Origin: Thermoplasmata archaeon | Lineage (GTDB): Archaea; Thermoplasmatota; Thermoplasmata; Lutacidiplasmatales; UBA184 | Direction: 5' to 3' | DNA: 64,000 bases | Assembly: GCA_027306505.1 (NCBI GenBank) | Contig: DAHUZP010000021.1 | Coordinates: 62,001 to 126,000, forward strand | In this document: positions 9,501-18,215 of the stretch, piece by piece | Position numbering within the stretch: position 1 is the stretch's first letter | Layout: each line of letters opens with the position of its first letter | Translations under genes and position numbers: made by a program | Notes under the pieces: model-generated | Database searches by the model: none | Told to the model about the DNA's origin: nothing | The model's input: the letters and a program-made list of their open reading frames with translations, nothing else

Positions 9501-10603
9501 TTCAGCATCTGGATCTCGCCGTAGAAGCGCTGCATCCACTGGGTCGACATCGAGGGCACCACGGTCGCGTTGTAGGTGCCCGCGTTACCCGCGGTGTCCG
9601 TGTAGTCCACGATGATCGCCTGCGGGCTCGTCGGATAGAACTGATTGAACGGGACGAGGTACTCGTGCGTCACGGTGTTCGAGGCGCATCCCGCCTTGTC
9701 GTTCGTGACCGTGGTGCTGTTGGTGGTGCCGTCCCCGAGGGTCCAGGACCACGTGCAGTTCCCCGAGCCGGTGGCGGGCGTCGCCGTCGCGGTGATGGAG
9801 ACGTTCATCCCCACGGGGGGGACGAAGAGCGGGGTGGTCCCCCCGTAGAGGGAGAAGAAGATGCTCGAGAAGGTGATGGTGACCGTCGCGTGCGGGCCCG
9901 CCCCGACCTTCCCCGCAGCGTCCCCCGAGGCGGGAGGGGCGGCGGCGACCGGCGAGCGGATAGGCGGGACGAGGAAGTCCGGGTGAGGGGCGCCGAAGGT
10001 GTTGAGCCCCGCGACGGACCCGACGACGGGCGCGAGCTCGGCGGGGAGCGTGGGAGCCTCCGACGGGGCCCACGCGTGTCGGCCATCGGCGGTCGCGTAG
10101 GAGACGAGCGTGGTGTGGAAGGCCCGGTCGGCCGCGCCCACCGTGCCCATGAGCTCGTAGGTCCCCGGCCCGCTGGGGGTCCAGGAGAACCCGTAGCCCG
10201 CGAAGTAGCGCTGGACCGCCGAGACCAGCGAGGGGGACGGGTCGAACTGGGTGTGGTACTGCTGGGGGGTGAGGAAGCGCTGGTACTCCGGAGATCCCGG
10301 GGTCTGTTGCTCCTGGATGAGCTGGTTCAAGGCCGAGGAAGAAGAGGGTTGGAGCTCGATGCCGAGCCCGATCGATTGGGAGACGGGCACCGCCCCCAGG
10401 GAGCGGCCCGCGCTGGCCGGAGCGAGCGAGACCGGGAGCGCGGATCGGCCCACGGCGGGGGCCGGGAGGCCGACGGCCCCCCCCCCTCCCACGGAGTGAC
10501 CCGTGGAGAGCGCGAGGGTCGACCCGGGCACGAGGAGGGTGAGGAGGATGAACCCCAGGGCGAGCCACCCCACGGACGTCGCCCGTGGACCACGCATTGG
10601 CAT
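6503..10603 (-). CDS. S53 family (kumamolisin/sedolisin-like) serine-carboxyl peptidase, secreted; PKD-like insert, carboxypeptidase-regulatory-like repeats, C-terminal TM and Pro-rich tail
   Basis: 1366 aa; signal peptide; Pro-kumamolisin segment SIGLGIELQPSSSSALNQLIQEQQTPGSPEYQRFLTPQQYHTQF; ETLLDMEW (Glu/Asp) and GGTSLASPMWAAM (Ser); C-terminal TM helix. Confidence 0.92.
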   Translation of the reverse strand: MPMRGPRATSVGWLALGFILLTLLVPGSTLALSTGHSVGGGGAVGLPAPAVGRSALPVSLAPASAGRSLGAVPVSQSIGLGIELQPSSSSALNQLIQEQQTPGSPEYQRFLTPQQYHTQFDPSPSLVSAVQRYFAGYGFSWTPSGPGTYELMGTVGAADRAFHTTLVSYATADGRHAWAPSEAPTLPAELAPVVGSVAGLNTFGAPHPDFLVPPIRSPVAAAPPASGDAAGKVGAGPHATVTITFSSIFFSLYGGTTPLFVPPVGMNVSITATATPATGSGNCTWSWTLGDGTTNSTTVTNDKAGCASNTVTHEYLVPFNQFYPTSPQAIIVDYTDTAGNAGTYNATVVPSMSTQWMQRFYGEIQMLNHGSSGAGTVIGLNEMCDPTYDNGTSLYTSETNAFSAIMGLTALSVQYVGQGSTYCYPQWGIAGWAGETLLDMEWAHAMAPNATLEVYFGVDGNNMPWMNYMDIDGGDVLWANNLNDGVFVASNSWGIDESTGAYSLFHQTWAQAAAEGLSLFSSTGDCGSVDGTPALNVSWPASDPDGVAVGGTIQQMNHEGVFVNEYVWNGTYSTTACSNNEGTGGGWSRVFQAPVFQSGMPGNDRGWAQPPVPPWPIKDPRGLPDVSADAATWAAVYFSHEWIPEGGTSLASPMWAAMADVMLDAIGYGQRPAGLIDSHIYAIGVTNVTYARDFHDITQGSNCNVGGSGCSAYSATTAWDPASGWGSPDVANLTQNWNNTFPPWYQVSGYVLSSVGGVVAGASVNNGAALSITNAAGYYLLYAPSGSLSLTASAAGYATASRGVLVNTTDLSDVNITLYPGSSFQVSGTVLTETGAPVTNAVVSAYKGGTAPTGSTGTNGNGLFTLWLPSGAYTLTATAPYLNSSSITVQVTGPTMGLTIQMNYIRETVQGLVLSYIGNVPVWGASVIGSILEGTTTVLSNFTTGATGEFFLHLPEGYGTLSGSVYPYLPATEQLHVWQSGAHGLILYLTPDGSRTTQVNVQLKVIDPVKTPQGTPTLMSGSSLTIEVWANNSLTLQPQLGIYLFPTDMVVNGVHLGTFSSSNVSVSLGGPGQPPAGVAFLNFSAGFLTSSYLDTIVVSVGNLGWTGDAMTSVYLVPNFASTCATSACLYPIWGVVVSTAGARLPGAQVTIESTCGGAAVQTTTTGSSGVYYASLANATYYAIPSAAGYQTASCTQFVVNGSSEEVDLVLEPVKPTLTPTQQQAYSGYHNLLTVSGWVIIPLLAIAMLLITVVAFRLMHKGPEEDDEKEGKPGGPGGAPAAPTAEQQIFPGGETPAALPAPGAPPPSAPPSEALPPETPWEITPAPAPPPPDTGAPPLPDSSGDMGGMGEPDMPDSGTGEGPPPLP

Positions 10604-10859
10604 GGCAACCTAGCGCGTGTATTTGAACGCTATGCCCGGGACTTCGCCCTCCACGGCGATGCGGTGCCCCACCCTCGGCCCGGCGGCCGCGCGGGGGGGG
10701 CGCGGTGCGGGCTTGCGACACCATCCATCCCTCTTCAACCAGGCGCCCTCGCGAAGCGCCCACGTTGCCTCCCGACGCCTCCGCCGTTCGTGCCATCGCC
10801 CCGGCCCCTTCCCGAGGGGGCTATGCTTAGAGCCCTCGCTCCTTCCCCAGCGCGTCAAG

Positions 10860-13139
10860 ATGACCGAGTCCTCGGAGAGGAGGGGTTCGCTGCCCACCTC
10901 GGTCCCCGAGGTGACGGAAAGGCTCTCCCACGGTCACGGGGTCGTCCTTCTAGTGTCTAGCGGGGACCAGGCCGCGCGCCGGCGCCACCTCGATGCGCTC
11001 GACGAAGAGGCGGGTCGTCGGGGCATCGGGAGATTCCGTGTCGAGGCGACCCCCTTCGACACGAACGTCCCGTTCGGAGCGATCGAGCCCTGGCTCTCCC
11101 GGCTCGCGGCGAGGAGGGCCCGTCGTGCTCCCCCGGAGAGCGGGGAGGTCCCTCTGCCCCTGGTCGCCCTTGCGGGCCTCCTCGGACCGGGGCTGGGAGC
11201 GGACCATCCCTCCCCCCATCCGATCGAGCCCACCGGGAAGGGAGGGAAGGCTCCGTCGCCCACGGGGTCCGACACCTTCTCTGAGGAGCACGCTCTGGTC
11301 TATCCCCCCGAAGAGGTCCGCTCGGCGCTGGTGGACCTCGTCGAACACCACGCCAGGAGCGGACCGACGCTGCTCCTCGTCGACGCGGCGGGGCGTCTCG
11401 ACTCGGCCTCGCGCGCCTGGATGCTCTCCCTCATGGAGCGCATCCAGGAGTTCCCGCTCGGCTTCGCCCTCTCTTTCGATCGCGAGGACGACCCGTTCCT
11501 CGCCCAGTGCCGCTCCCCGGAGAGGAAGGCTCTCTGGGACCGCCTCGATCCTGACGGCGCGGCCCCGACCCAGCCTTCGCCCCGCGACGTGGCGAGGCTC
11601 CTGCGAGGGCTCCCGGAGGGCGCGCTCCGATCCCTGAGAGTGCTCCAGCTCGCCGGACCGGACACCGAGGAGGAGATCCTCGACCGCGCCCTGAACCTGG
11701 GGAAGGGCGGGGCGCGCGAGGCGCTGGCGGAGGCCGAGGGGGCGGGGCTCTGCCGCTGGGTCCGGACCCGGTGCGAGCTCGTCGGACCCCTTCCCCTCGA
11801 GGAAGGCTCCCCGCTCGCTCCCGCGACCACAGAGGACCCCCCGCTCCACCGGGCGCTCGCCCTCGCGATCGAGCGGCGGACCCCCACGCTCTCGGGAAAG
11901 GTCTGCTTCCGGGTCGCGGACCACTGGGACCGGGCGAAGGTCCTGGAACCGGGGGTCCTGCGTCTCCTCGCGGCCGCGCGCGAGAGCGAGCGCTGGGGGG
12001 CGGAGGAGCTCGCCGACGCCTGGTACCACCGCGCGCTCCTGCTCGCCCAGAGCGACCCGTCCCCCGCAGCCCGGGAGATCGAGGAGAGGGTCCTCTCCCA
12101 GCTGGCCGGGCTCCGCCGCCGCAGCGGCAACTACGCCGGGGAGGTCGAGATGATTCGCCGGGCGACCGCGCTCGCGGAAGGGAGGAAGGCCGGCGTCCAG
12201 CAGCTCTCCAACTACGTCGCCCGGTGGGCGGTCGCGACCACCCACATCGGCGGGGACCCGGAGGAGCTGCTCCGGACGACCCTCGAGAAGGTGCGCGGGC
12301 GCTTCCCGTTGGAGGAGGCCCGACTGATGGTGAGCTACGCCGTTTTCCTCGGGATCCGGGGACGTGGAGAGGAGGCGCTGACGACGGCGCTGCGCGCTTC
12401 GGAGATCGCGGAGGCGACGACGGACGTCATGCTCCGGGTCCAGTGCCTCAGGCACATCGCCGTGCTCCGGATCTTCGGCGGAGGGGAGCCCGAGAAGGCG
12501 AGGGAGCCGCTCGAGCGGGCGCTCGCCCTTGCGGACGCGCTGCGCGGGGGTCCGGAGCAGGACACCATCGTGGACCTCAAAGACCATCTGGCGCAGCTCG
12601 AGCTCGATCTGGGGAACCTCCCCGAAGCGGTGCGCCGGGGCGAGGAGGCGTTGGAGCTCGCGAGGAGGCTCGGGACACGGGCGAGCATCCTGTTCGTGCT
12701 GGGCAACCTCTCCGAGATCCACGCGCTCTCGGGCCACGCCGCTCGGGCGGTGGTGCTGAACACGGAGCTCCGTCGCTCCTGCGTCCGCTACCAGGTCCCC
12801 ACGACCGACGAGTTCTACCTGCAGCTCCTCCTCTCCGAGGCGCTCACCTTGGAGGAGGAGGGGGAGAGACCCCGCGCCCTGGAGCGGCTCCAAGAGCTCG
12901 CCCAGCACGCAGAGAAGGGAGGGACCCGCTACTACCTCGCGCAAGCCCTCGCCTGGGAGATGGTCCTCGCGGAGCGGGCCGGTGACGAGACGGGGGCCCG
13001 CCGCGCGCTCCGCAGGATCGAGAAGGACGGCCTGGTCAAGGCCCTGGGGTCCATGAACAGGAAGCGCGTCTCGGAGGCGAAGGCCCGCCTCGAGAGGCCG
13101 AGGGAGGGCGTCTCCCACCGGGAACTGCGGGGCCCCTGA
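10860..13139 (+). CDS. Large AAA-type ATPase/TPR-like regulatory protein (degenerate P-loop)
   Basis: MTESSERRGSLPTSVPEVTERLSHGHGVVLLVSSGDQAARRRHLDALDEEAGRRG; Walker B-like TLLLVDAAGRLD; C-terminal TPR-like helices. Upstream extension to 10617 unlikely. Confidence 0.6.
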   Translation: MTESSERRGSLPTSVPEVTERLSHGHGVVLLVSSGDQAARRRHLDALDEEAGRRGIGRFRVEATPFDTNVPFGAIEPWLSRLAARRARRAPPESGEVPLPLVALAGLLGPGLGADHPSPHPIEPTGKGGKAPSPTGSDTFSEEHALVYPPEEVRSALVDLVEHHARSGPTLLLVDAAGRLDSASRAWMLSLMERIQEFPLGFALSFDREDDPFLAQCRSPERKALWDRLDPDGAAPTQPSPRDVARLLRGLPEGALRSLRVLQLAGPDTEEEILDRALNLGKGGAREALAEAEGAGLCRWVRTRCELVGPLPLEEGSPLAPATTEDPPLHRALALAIERRTPTLSGKVCFRVADHWDRAKVLEPGVLRLLAAARESERWGAEELADAWYHRALLLAQSDPSPAAREIEERVLSQLAGLRRRSGNYAGEVEMIRRATALAEGRKAGVQQLSNYVARWAVATTHIGGDPEELLRTTLEKVRGRFPLEEARLMVSYAVFLGIRGRGEEALTTALRASEIAEATTDVMLRVQCLRHIAVLRIFGGGEPEKAREPLERALALADALRGGPEQDTIVDLKDHLAQLELDLGNLPEAVRRGEEALELARRLGTRASILFVLGNLSEIHALSGHAARAVVLNTELRRSCVRYQVPTTDEFYLQLLLSEALTLEEEGERPRALERLQELAQHAEKGGTRYYLAQALAWEMVLAERAGDETGARRALRRIEKDGLVKALGSMNRKRVSEAKARLERPREGVSHRELRGP

Positions 13140-13215
13140 GCGACCCGATTCGGGCCCCGGCGCTCCCGCTACCCCGTTCGAGGAATGCTCATGGGCCTCG
13201 AGGGCTCGGGCGCCC

Positions 13216-14172
13216 ATGCAGTTCCGCGCGTTGGACGAGCTGACGACCGAGCAGGAGCTGACCCGGCTGCTGACCCACACCTCCTCCTTCGAGGCGACCT
13301 CCCGCAAGCACCTGCTGGCCCTGCGTCGGCAGGGCTCGCTCTCCGACTATGGGGGAGTGTTCGCGGTGGAGAAGGGGGAGGTCGTCGGCCAGACGCTGGT
13401 CTTCCGCGCTCCCTACGTCTTCCCCCACGGTACCGAGACCCTCGGTTGCATCGCCGCCGTGACCACGCGCCCGGACCACGGCCGGTCGGGGGTCGCCTAT
13501 CAGGTCCTGCGCGAGGTGCACCGGCGGGAGCGGGAGGCCGGGGAAGAGCACGTCGCGCTCTGGACGAACCTCTCCTGGGGCGCCCACCGCCTCTACGAGA
13601 AGCTGGGGTACCGGGACGTCTACCTCATCCCGAGGGCCTCGACCCTGCTGCCCCCTCGCCAGCGACGGGCCCCTCACGGCATCGTCAGACCGGGCCGCAC
13701 GAGCGAGCTGGACGCCTTCGACGAGCTGCATCGGGAGACGACCAGGGGCCGTTGGGGCTTCACCCCACGCACCCCCCACCACGCCCTGACCGAGAGCCGG
13801 CTTGGCTACTTCGACCCCAGCAAGGACATCCGGGTCTACGCGAGGGGAGGTCGCATCGAGGGGTATGCCTTCCGCCAGGAGAAGTTCGGACGGATCCGGT
13901 GCCCCGAGCTCGTCGCCTCGACCTCGCGCGCCCGGGAGGCCCTCGTGAACGACCTCGAGCGAGGGGGGGCGGGCATGCTGCTCACCTTCGACTTCTCGGC
14001 GGCCTCGGACTCGGCCGTCTCGCTCCGGCGCCGGGGCTACCGGTTCATGCAGGGCTCGTGGTACCGACTGCTGGGCGCCTCCTTGCGCCGCTCGCTCAGC
14101 GCGAAGGAGGCCGTGCGGGAGTTCGGCACCTCCGACGCGCGCTTCGTCTGCCATCTTGGCGACATGTTCTGA
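13216..14172 (+). CDS. GNAT-family N-acetyltransferase
   Basis: 318 aa; IAAVTTRPDHGRSGVAYQVLREVHRREREAGEEHVALWTNLSWGAHRLYEKLGYRDVY, acetyl-CoA binding pattern. Confidence 0.8.
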   Translation: MQFRALDELTTEQELTRLLTHTSSFEATSRKHLLALRRQGSLSDYGGVFAVEKGEVVGQTLVFRAPYVFPHGTETLGCIAAVTTRPDHGRSGVAYQVLREVHRREREAGEEHVALWTNLSWGAHRLYEKLGYRDVYLIPRASTLLPPRQRRAPHGIVRPGRTSELDAFDELHRETTRGRWGFTPRTPHHALTESRLGYFDPSKDIRVYARGGRIEGYAFRQEKFGRIRCPELVASTSRAREALVNDLERGGAGMLLTFDFSAASDSAVSLRRRGYRFMQGSWYRLLGASLRRSLSAKEAVREFGTSDARFVCHLGDMF

Positions 14173-14190
14173 GCGGCGGACGCTCGCCGC
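14173..14190. terminator. Stem-loop in 22-bp gap between convergent genes
   Basis: GCGGCG-GACGCT-CGCCGC. Confidence 0.4.
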
Positions 14191-14194
14191 CGCC

Positions 14195-15010
14195 CTAGGG
14201 AAGGGCGTCGAACTTCGGAGGACGCTTCGCGACGAAGGCCCGGATCCCCTCTGGAAGCTCGCGTCCTCGGGCCGCTTCGACCATCCCTCGGCGCTCGAGG
14301 GCGAGCTGCGTCTCGAGGGTGCCTCCGAAGGAGGTGAGCAGGAGACGTTTGGTCCAGCCGAAGGCCGAGAGCGGCATCTTGGAGAGCTCCTTCGCCCGTT
14401 CGCGTCCGCGCGCCTGGAGCTGCTCCGAGGGGACCACCTCGTGGACGAGCCCGAGCTCCCGGGCCCGGTCCGCCTTGACCTTCCCGGCTCCGAAGAGGAG
14501 CTCCTGCGCTCCCCCCATGCCGAGGTAGTGGGGCAGGAGGTAGGTGAGCCCCCCATCGGGGATCCCCCCGAGCTGGAGGAAGGCGGTCACCAGGGTCGCC
14601 TCAGGAGCGGCGATGCGCCAGTCGCAGGCGAGGGCCATCGAGAGCCCGCCTCCGGCCGCGACCCCGGGGAGCGCAGCCACCACCGGCTTCCCCATCTCCA
14701 CGATCTCCCGGATGCAGCGCTCCTGCTCTCCCACCAGGTCGTGGAAGGCGACAGGCAGTTCCCCCCGCTCCAGCCACTCCTTCATGATCGCGACGTCCCC
14801 GCCGGCCGAGAAGGCCCTGCCGCTCCCGGTGAGCAGGACCGCTCGAACCGAGGTGTCCTGGGCGAGCTCCCCCAGGGTTCGCCGAAGCGTGCGCAGCTCC
14901 TCCGCCCCGAAGGCGTTCATCCTCTCGGGCCGGTCGAAGGTCACGACGGCGACGGTTCCGTCCTTCTCGACGCGCAGCGATGAACGGGGCTGGGTCTCCT
15001 TCGCCTGCAT
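14195..15010 (-). CDS. Enoyl-CoA hydratase/isomerase family protein
   Basis: 271 aa; VAVVTFDRPERMNAFG, LTGSGRAFSAGGDVAIM, KPVVAALPGVAAGGGLSMALACDWRIAAPEA. Confidence 0.93.
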   Translation of the reverse strand: MQAKETQPRSSLRVEKDGTVAVVTFDRPERMNAFGAEELRTLRRTLGELAQDTSVRAVLLTGSGRAFSAGGDVAIMKEWLERGELPVAFHDLVGEQERCIREIVEMGKPVVAALPGVAAGGGLSMALACDWRIAAPEATLVTAFLQLGGIPDGGLTYLLPHYLGMGGAQELLFGAGKVKADRARELGLVHEVVPSEQLQARGRERAKELSKMPLSAFGWTKRLLLTSFGGTLETQLALERRGMVEAARGRELPEGIRAFVAKRPPKFDALP

Positions 15011-15197
15011 GATGCTCTCTCCCTGGTCGGGGACGCTTCGGGCGAACGGCGGGGCCCGTTTAGGCTTTCGCGACGCCCCCTCCCCGGGGGACCTCCGGGG
15101 GGCCGAGGTCGAGAGGAAGCAGGCCTTCTTTCGTCGGGAAGTGCCCCCGTCCCTCCCCCGACTAAGCTAATCAGGGGGCTGGTACCTTCTCGAGCGA

Positions 15198-18128
15198 ATG
15201 GAACTTCGACCAGGGGTAGTGCGAGAGGGCCCCGCAGCTACGCGAAACCCCTCGGTGCCCGCGCTCGGCGCTCTCCTCGGGATCCTCCTGCTCCTGCTCC
15301 TCTCTCCGGTGGGTCCCATGGGGACCCACGCGGTGCTGGCGCCCCTGCCCAGCCCCAACGGGGGCCACACCCAGGGCCCGGCATCCACCACAGTGAGCGC
15401 CCCCCGGTCGGCCCCGACGAGGACGCTCGCCGAGACGATCATGATGGAGGCGATCGGAAGCCTCAGCTCTGGCGCCGGACCGGCCTCGGGGACCTCAGGG
15501 TGGTCCTGCGACCTCGACGCAGCCCCCTCCGCCCCTTCCACCCCCTCCACGTCGGCGAGCTGCTCCACCTCCGCCGCTCAGCGCGCGGGGGTCCCTTCGG
15601 CCACAGCGCCCCCCACTCCGGTCGCCTGGCAGGACGTTAGCCCCACCGTGGGGACGGCCCCTTCCGCCCGCGTCGGGGCCGCGATGAGCTACGATCCCGG
15701 CGACGGGTACGTCCTCTTCTACGGCGGAGGCAACGGCGCGGGGACCGCCTTCTTCCACGACACCTGGTCGTTCTCGAACGGCGTGTGGACCAACCTCACC
15801 AGCAGCGTGGGCACGCCCCCGCCCGGCCGGGTCTCCCCGTCGATGGCCTACGACACCGCGGACGGCTACATGGTCCTCTACGGCGGGCTCACGCTGAGCG
15901 GAGGCGGCACCTGGCTCGACGACCTCTCCGACACCTGGAAGTTCAGCGGCGGGGCCTGGACGAACATCACGACCTCCGCAGGCACGCCCCCGTCCGGCCG
16001 CTTCTCGATGGGGCTCGGCTACGACCCCTCCGACCACGAGCTCGTCGGCTTCGGCGGGGAACAGGTCATCTTGAACGCGCTCGGCGCGACCGCGACGATG
16101 GACGGGGGCACGTGGGCCTTCAGCGGTGGGAGCTGGAGGAACCTTGTGGGCACCGTCTCCACGCCTCCCAGCGCGCGGGCGGGCGTCAACATGGCCTACG
16201 ACGCGGCGGACGGCTACCTGCTCATGTACGGCGGCCTCTGGGAGTCCATCTCGGGAACCTCCGTCTCGGGCTACGAGACGTCTGACACCTGGTCGTTCTC
16301 CTCCGGGTTCTGGCTGAACCGGACCTCGGCGGTCACGGGGACGCCGGGGGACCTCGCGCTCTCAGGGATGGCCTACGACTCGGGAGCGAAGGAGGTCGTG
16401 ATGTTCGGCGGGTGCGTCCCGCCGGTGAGCTCGAGCTGCCCGCTGGTCAACACGACCTGGGCCTACCATGCGGACCGGTGGACGGACGTGAGCCCGCTCA
16501 TCTCCGTCGCCCCCTCGGCCCGGGCGTCCGTCGCGATGTCCAACGACACGCACGACGGCTACCTCCTCCTCTTCGGGGGGAGCTGCGGGTCGGCCGCCGG
16601 ATGCGCGCTCGGTGACACCTGGACGGAGAACGGCGCCGGTTCGACCGTCCACCCCATCACGTTCACCTCGATCCCCGTCGCCTGCGGGCCGATCCAGTTC
16701 GACGGGCTGTCCCTCGCGAGCGGGACGACGGTGGGCGCGGCGACCGGGACCGGCAGCCTCTCCATCGGAGCCTGTCCTCCGGACAACTTCGTCTCGTGGA
16801 ACGTGAGCGGGGGGCTCTCGCTCTCCGCTCCCCACTCCCCCTCGACCCAGGTGGCGATCTGGGGGACCGGTAGCCTCTCGGCCTGGTTCGTGGGCCCGCT
16901 CCACGTGAACCTGACCACCTCCGCCCATACGGTGGGGCTGAACGCTTCGAGCACGCTCGACGCGACGACCTGGGGAGGCGTCGGGCCCTACAGCTACCTC
17001 TGGTCCTTGAACGGCACCAACACCTCGGCGGTGCAGGACCCCTACACGGTCACCTTCGTGCACGCGGGGAACTACACCTACGGCTGCTGGGCGATCGACT
17101 CGCGCGGGACCATCGCGTGGGGCGGGTCCTCCTCCATCCAGGTGCTGAGCTACACGCCGAAGCCGCTCGGCGTGAACGTGAGCGCGACGTCCTACTACCC
17201 CCCGACCGGGTCCACGATCTACTTCACCGCGACGACGACCGGTGGGACCATCTCCACGTATTCCTGGACGGAGAACGGCACCCAGTCGCTCCCCTGCTCC
17301 GGACCCACGTGCCCCATCTACTTCCCGCATGGCGGCACCTATCCGGTCGCGGTCACGGTCGTGGACTCGCTCGGCCGCTCGGCCACGGATTCCACGCGCG
17401 TCTCCGTCTACACCTACTTCACCTCCGGCCCGCCCGCCCCGCTCACCCTGACCCTCAAGTCGAACCTCACCACGGCCTACGTGGGCGAGCCCATCGCCTT
17501 CACGGGGACGCCCGCCGGAGGGATCGGGACCTACCACGGCTACGTGTTCTGGATGAACGGCACGGGGAACTCCTCGCCGATGAGCTCCGGCCAGTTCGAC
17601 CACGCGTTCACCTCGGCCGCGACCTACACGGTCCAGCTCTGGGTCTTCGACAGCGCTGGCGAGGCCGCCTCCAGCAACAAGCTCACGATCACCGTCCAGC
17701 CGGACCCCTCGGGGCCCTCCTCTTCCCCTGGGATCTGGGAGACCTCGGCAGGAGGCATCCCGATCCTGGCGCTGGCCCTGGTCATGGTGGTGGTGCTGAT
17801 CGTCGCGGCCGTGGCCTTGCTCGTCGCGCGCTCCCGACGTCGACGCTCCTCCCCGCCCCAGGGCCCCCAGGAGGCCTACGAGGGCCCCTCGGGACCCCAG
17901 GCGCCGCCCCAGGGCTGGGAGGGCGGCATGGCCCCCTCGCCGTACGGGGCTCCCGGCTATCCTCCGGGCTACCCCCAGGACCCCTACGCGCCCTCCCCGT
18001 ACCCGGACCCGGACCCGAACGCCGCACCGTCCCCGTACCCGCCGTCGAACCCCCAGGGGTACGGCTACCAGCACGACCCCCAGGGGGTCGCCCCCGGACC
18101 TCCGCGCGGACGGTACCAGGGCCGCTGA
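15198..18128 (+). CDS. Secreted Kelch-repeat/PKD surface protein with C-terminal TM and Pro/Tyr-rich tail
   Basis: 976 aa; repeated (S/G)ARxxxAMxYDxxDGYxxLYGG..DTWxFxxGxWxN; PKD-like domains; TM GGIPILALALVMVVVLIVAAVALLVARSRRRR. Confidence 0.88.
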   Translation: MELRPGVVREGPAATRNPSVPALGALLGILLLLLLSPVGPMGTHAVLAPLPSPNGGHTQGPASTTVSAPRSAPTRTLAETIMMEAIGSLSSGAGPASGTSGWSCDLDAAPSAPSTPSTSASCSTSAAQRAGVPSATAPPTPVAWQDVSPTVGTAPSARVGAAMSYDPGDGYVLFYGGGNGAGTAFFHDTWSFSNGVWTNLTSSVGTPPPGRVSPSMAYDTADGYMVLYGGLTLSGGGTWLDDLSDTWKFSGGAWTNITTSAGTPPSGRFSMGLGYDPSDHELVGFGGEQVILNALGATATMDGGTWAFSGGSWRNLVGTVSTPPSARAGVNMAYDAADGYLLMYGGLWESISGTSVSGYETSDTWSFSSGFWLNRTSAVTGTPGDLALSGMAYDSGAKEVVMFGGCVPPVSSSCPLVNTTWAYHADRWTDVSPLISVAPSARASVAMSNDTHDGYLLLFGGSCGSAAGCALGDTWTENGAGSTVHPITFTSIPVACGPIQFDGLSLASGTTVGAATGTGSLSIGACPPDNFVSWNVSGGLSLSAPHSPSTQVAIWGTGSLSAWFVGPLHVNLTTSAHTVGLNASSTLDATTWGGVGPYSYLWSLNGTNTSAVQDPYTVTFVHAGNYTYGCWAIDSRGTIAWGGSSSIQVLSYTPKPLGVNVSATSYYPPTGSTIYFTATTTGGTISTYSWTENGTQSLPCSGPTCPIYFPHGGTYPVAVTVVDSLGRSATDSTRVSVYTYFTSGPPAPLTLTLKSNLTTAYVGEPIAFTGTPAGGIGTYHGYVFWMNGTGNSSPMSSGQFDHAFTSAATYTVQLWVFDSAGEAASSNKLTITVQPDPSGPSSSPGIWETSAGGIPILALALVMVVVLIVAAVALLVARSRRRRSSPPQGPQEAYEGPSGPQAPPQGWEGGMAPSPYGAPGYPPGYPQDPYAPSPYPDPDPNAAPSPYPPSNPQGYGYQHDPQGVAPGPPRGRYQGR

Positions 18129-18178
18129 GGGCTGAGGACGCGGGGCCTCCTCGCGCGAGCGCGGTCCACGTAGAAGGA

Positions 18179-18196
18179 GAACGGCACCCGCCGTTC
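18179..18196. terminator. Stem-loop between convergent genes
   Basis: GAACGGC-ACCC-GCCGTTC, perfect 7-bp stem. Confidence 0.5.
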
Positions 18197-18215
18197 CCGG
18201 CCCCTGAGAGGGACC

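Noticed and set aside
8684-10960. 758-aa plus-strand ORF
   Set aside because: Antisense to the S53 peptidase; Arg/Gly/Asp-rich shadow translation caused by high GC and codon bias, no domain.
10950-13307. 785-aa minus-strand ORF
   Set aside because: Antisense to the AAA/TPR gene; repetitive E/R/L/G composition, no recognisable motif.
15198-18128. DNA-level tandem repeat array in the Kelch gene
   Set aside because: Similarity is at protein level (Kelch motif), not exact nucleotide repeats.
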